This document shows, in pieces, positions 60,071 through 64,000 of a stretch of 64,000 nucleotides of DNA. The notes under the pieces are model-generated. The model was not told where the DNA came from and did not search any database. It saw nothing but the letters and a program-made list of their open reading frames with translations. Each line of letters begins with the position of its first letter. Position 1 is the first letter of the stretch. This DNA comes from Lepisosteus oculatus (taxonomy: Eukaryota > Chordata > Actinopteri > Semionotiformes > Lepisosteidae): the NCBI RefSeq assembly GCF_040954835.1, contig NC_090707.1:22090570-22154569 (forward strand), written 5' to 3'. Made by a program: the position numbers and the translations under genes.

Positions 60071-62640
60071 GAGTAAGCAGCTTATCGTTAATGGATGCAT
60101 GGAAGTTAATAGATGCATGTTAATAGAAGCATTTATCTTTTTCTTTTCATATTACACTGTCAACATATTTTTTTGTTTGTTTTCAGGGTAACATATCAGA
60201 TTTATCTGTGTTTTACCAGTCTGCTACTGTGCTACTTTTTACTGTGGCCAGATTGCCCAAATGATTTAAAGCTTACAACTCCACAACAGATCTATTACCA
60301 AGAAATATAATGTATTGCTCAAGAACCTGAAAGGTGTTATAAAACACAGGATACCATAACAGAAGGTGGAGTATAGTATTGGAAAATGTATTTCCCAACA
60401 GTGCCTTAACATAAATACTTCTTCACATATTATTGTGTGATTCATTGTTATGTTACTTTGGAAAGGTAGTTCAAAATAATTACTGGTTTTGGCTCCATCA
60501 CAGCATGCTTGTCAAAGTAGAAAACAAGCCATCTGATGCTATAGAGATCTGAATTTCAGCTGTTGGATAACTTTACATTTAATTAGGCACAGGTCACATA
60601 ATGCATTGGAATTATTGTTCACTTGATCCACATTTTTCTGCTTCCACTAAATCCAAAACTGCATTTACTCAGAGCTAGTAAACGGATTAAACAGAAATTT
60701 GTCTTACTTTCAAAGTTCTGTATGAGCTAAAGCCAATCTAGAATCTGTGGATTTAAGATTTAGGTTTCGAAATCCCTCATTGTTGAAAAATCAGAATTTT
60801 CAACTGTTATGTAGGCAGTACAAGAAAACCAGAAGGTCCTCAAGTTTGGATGTAGTTAGCACACAATCTCAGTTGTTTAGAGGAAAATATAGTAAAGCCA
60901 GCAATTTAAATCTTTTTAAATTTTAAGCTAACAGTCAATAGTGTTTCCTTAACATATATACTTCATTTTTCTCAGCTCTACATCTTACAATTATTCAGTT
61001 TCTATTTAAATGCAAAATATTGTCTGTGTTTTCTATATGAATTTCTGATATTGTTTCTGCTATGTGGTTGTTATTTGCTAGATTTAATGTAAAAATGTCA
61101 TTAAAATCTTTTTGAAAGTTGAATTATTGTAACGTGACCAAGAACTAGACTCGTCTTCCGACACAAGTGCATGCAACAGCTAATAATTGGAATCATAAAA
61201 ACTCTTTTTTGAGTAAATACTTATATTGGAAGGATTAGAAATTTGTACATACACAGTACTGCAATGTTTAACATACAACTTAGTCATTGTGTGTATGCTA
61301 TGCACACAAGATGATCTTTCCTTTATTTCCTTTTCTTTATATCAATTCGCATCTCCTGGCACCATGTAAAAAATATAAATTATTTTATTGAGTATATTGA
61401 GTATTATTATTTTAAATACTGTATTTCATAGACCATTAAAGAGTGTCTTTAACTGACAAAGATCTGGAATTCTTCCAGTGCATTATCATATATTTCTTTA
61501 ACTAGTCACTTTTCTGTGAATTGTGCAACTCTGGTTGAGTGGGTAATGGAATGGTAATGTAAACTGGAATGTCAAAGAGACTTTTTAAAAGAATATGGTG
61601 GTTTTGTTTAAACTAACAAGATGAAAGCAGAGCCATAAATGGAAAATGAAAGGATACAACAGCTACTACCATAAAGTCAATAATTGTTAAGTTATTGTTA
61701 GTTTTTCTGTACTGAAACAAATTTAACATTTTATTTGGAAGGAAAGGAAGAAACAGCAGAGTAAAGGCTAGTTGTTTTTTTTCTCCGTGTCCATCCAGCT
61801 CTTTTGTATGTCTTTTTTTATCTTACAGTGTGCAAGTACTGTATGTTGTTTGATGGATGAACAAATTTGAAACATTTATAAAACTATGATCCAAACAGGC
61901 AAAAGTGAAAAATGTTGATATTAGTATTTTTTTCCAAATTTACTCTTTCAAATAAAGATTAAATACTGTATGAGAACTTGTTTGACCTGTGAACACATCT
62001 GTTCAAAATTGTGATTAAAGTGGGTTTTTTTTGTGATGATCCAGTGTTTTCCAATAAGAAGGAAAACTTATCAATGACTTGTTCAATCAACAAGGAAATC
62101 AGTCAACAACTTGGTGTTGTTGACTTACTAGCAAACAGCTGCTCTAGTGTTCAACCCTTTCTTTAGCTCCAATCCTCTTTTGCCACCTAACACTCTCTTT
62201 ATTTACCTTGTTTCACTCACAGTGGCTCTTGGTTCCTTCTCCAAATGCAAAGAAAAAACCCACAGGCATTCACAAGATATTTGCCTAAAGCCTCATTACT
62301 CCATTCCTCTAATCACTTTTCATTTCTCTTTTATGAAGCTTTGCCCCGAGATATTTTCATTTCAAATTGTGTAAGAGAAAAGAAAATGTTTTGAACACCA
62401 GCAACAGCCAGTTTGGTCAAACGGATGAGATGGGAGACAAAGAATTTATCTGGAAACTGAAAGGGTTGACAAACATGACATATAAAAATAATAATGTTGT
62501 GGGAGCAAAATTAATAGTGAAACAAAGTTGGGGCAATTTGGAATAATTACTGCTGATTTTCTCTAACCATGCTTTGAGAAATATTTTACAATCAAATTGC
62601 AGCTGTTTCCAAGCTGCCTGATGAGAAATATCCCACTAAT
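60071..62640. other. Intergenic, nothing recognised
   Basis: AT-rich sequence without recognisable genes or repeats. Short open frames lack family features. Confidence 0.4.
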
Positions 62641-62645
62641 ATAAG

Positions 62646-62888
62646 ATAAAATAACTTTATTAGCCATATACAATTTCTTGCAATAGGATTTCATCTTTTT
62701 GCATACCCCAGCTTGTTCTCTATGAGACACACAGACAAGGAGAGAAGCTTGGGGTCAGAGCACAGGGTCAGCCACTGTACAGTGCCCCTGGAGCAGTTGG
62801 GGTTAAGGGCCTTGCTCAGAGGCCCAACGAAGAAGGATTCCTCTGCCAGCCACAGGATTTGAACCAGCAACCTTCCAGCCACAGTACT
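62646..62888 (-). repeat. tRNA-derived SINE, reverse copy
   Basis: The reverse complement contains a B box (GGTTCAAATCC), then 'gggcctctgagcaaggccct', 'gaccccaagcttctctcctt' and 'catagagaacaagctggggt'. It ends with a LINE-like tail 'tatatggctaataaagttat'. It is the same SINE family as 43,841-44,088. Confidence 0.7.
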
Positions 62889-63207
62889 GAAAACAGACCA
62901 TATAAGATCAGATAAAGACAGTAAAGAAAGAAGAGAAAAGGTTGAGACCACAAGAGAGAGATGAGACAGAAAGAGACATAATTTAAAGCTTTTGCAAGGT
63001 GAGAGTCCCTATCGAATGATCATCCAAAAAACCTGATGGAGCTATTGTAAGTATTTGAATGTTGCTAAGAGAGCATGTTATTCTGAAGCTTTTAGGGATC
63101 CAGGAGTTCCTGAGCGAAGAATGCCTTGGTTTAAAATGGCCTATTCTTCTTAGTGGGTGGATCCCATCTATTCTGTGGCATCTGGGTTAGAGAGACAGAC
63201 AAAATGA
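62889..63207 (+). other. Flank of the Penelope RT, no intact coding sequence
   Basis: This may hold degraded 5' parts of the element. No recognisable RT N-terminal motif was seen before the in-frame stop at 63,205. Confidence 0.35.
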
Positions 63208-64000
63208 TGGACCTTTTCTGCCTACCTCCCTCTCCAACAGGACCCTACCACTGACTACCAAAAGGAAGTGGTATCCACCATTTCTCTTCTTATCAGCAGT
63301 AATGAGCTCCCCCAGGAGGCGAACCGGCTCATCATGGAACATCCGCAGGTATCTCAATTTTACCTCCTCCCCAAAATCCACAAACCGGACACCCCTGGAC
63401 GCCCCATCGTATCAGCATGTAACTGTCCAACTACTTACATCTCAGCCTTTCTCGACAGCCTCATGAGACCGCTGGTTGAAGATCTTCCCTCATACATCAA
63501 AGACACCAACCATGTGCTCCAACTTTTTAATGATTTCCAATTTCAGGGTACCGAATGCTACATTTTTACCATGGACATCACATCTCTGTACACCGTCATT
63601 CCCCATTATGACGGCCTTACAGCCCTCAAGCACACACTGGACAAACGCACAGTGCTTGATCCACCCACCCACACCCTGGTACACCTTGCAGAATTGGTCC
63701 TCACACTGAACGCATTCTCTTTAAATAATCTTTTTTACCAACAGGTCAGTGGAGTTGCCATGGGTACCAGAATGGGACCCAGCTATGCCAATATTTTTGT
63801 CGGCTGGGTAGAAGAACGCTTCTTCGCTTCCTACACTGGCTATGTCCCTGACCTCTACAAACGATATATTGATGACTGTGTCGGTGCCGCCACATGCTCC
63901 AACTATCAGCTTGAGTTCTTCCTGCACCATTTCACCAACTTCCACCCGTCCCTCAAATATACGGTTACCATATCTTCCACTTCTCTTCCGTTTCTAGACA
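63208..64000 (+). CDS. Penelope-like reverse transcriptase, partial, runs off the window
   Basis: An open frame of about 264 codons begins after an in-frame TGA at 63,205-63,207 and is still open at the window end. RT features appear in order: LQQDPT, FYLLPKIHKP followed by GRPIVSACN, FTMDITSLYTVIP, GVAMGTRMGPSYANIFVG, and the catalytic KRYIDDCVG, then FHPSLKYTVTIS. These are hallmarks of vertebrate Penelope-like elements, which use RT with a GIY-YIG endonuclease and are related to telomerase RT. The N-terminal part is missing or degraded upstream, so this is a 5'-truncated copy. Linker and endonuclease would lie beyond the window. There are no stops or frameshifts in the visible part, so it is young compared with the remnant at 8.4 kb. 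Confidence 0.85.

Noticed and set aside
1-64000. CRISPR arrays, bacterial operons or phage
   Set aside because: The window is clearly vertebrate nuclear DNA with introns; no regularly spaced repeat array was seen.

Overview
The window is vertebrate nuclear DNA, and most likely from a ray-finned fish. It holds four intron-containing or single-exon protein genes with vertebrate exon phases, spread over AT-rich sequence filled with fish-type repeats: tRNA-derived and 5S-derived SINEs, Tc1, L2 and Penelope-like elements. A non-teleost fish such as gar or bowfin would fit, but the species call is inference only.

Layout. 1-5.7 kb is repeat-bearing intergenic DNA. gpbar1 (bile acid receptor TGR5) is a single coding exon at 5,822-6,766 (+). 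From 8.4 to 10.2 kb lies a Penelope-like element (PLE) remnant split by a solo-LTR-like insert. A type II keratin gene (9 coding exons, 439 aa) runs on the minus strand from 30,043 to 13,343; its 8-kb first intron carries an intact Tc1 transposon. A type I keratin gene (8 coding exons, 427 aa) starts only 929 bp away in the opposite direction and ends at 37,746. arpc2 (10 coding exons, 300 aa) occupies 54,632 to 39,783 on the minus strand. From 55 to 64 kb is intergenic DNA with SINE-like repeats, a nested L2 LINE and, at the right edge, a Penelope-like reverse transcriptase that runs off the window.

How the genes relate. Type I and type II keratins are obligate heteropolymer partners, so the divergent pair with a shared promoter region is a functional unit like KRT8/KRT18. 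Its position is the interesting point. In human, GPBAR1 and ARPC2 are direct neighbours at 2q35 with no keratin between them, while KRT8/KRT18 lie at 12q13 beside EIF4B and TNS2. The 2q35 and 12q13 regions are paralogous blocks (TNS1/TNS2, IGFBP2-5/IGFBP6, HOXD/HOXC). This pair therefore looks like an ohnolog of KRT8/KRT18 kept in this fish and lost from the human 2q35 block. That is inference from synteny recall and needs a tree.

All exon joins for the two keratins and arpc2 were read by hand from GT/AG sites and codon phase. They sum to whole codons, and arpc2 gives exactly the 300 residues known for the family.
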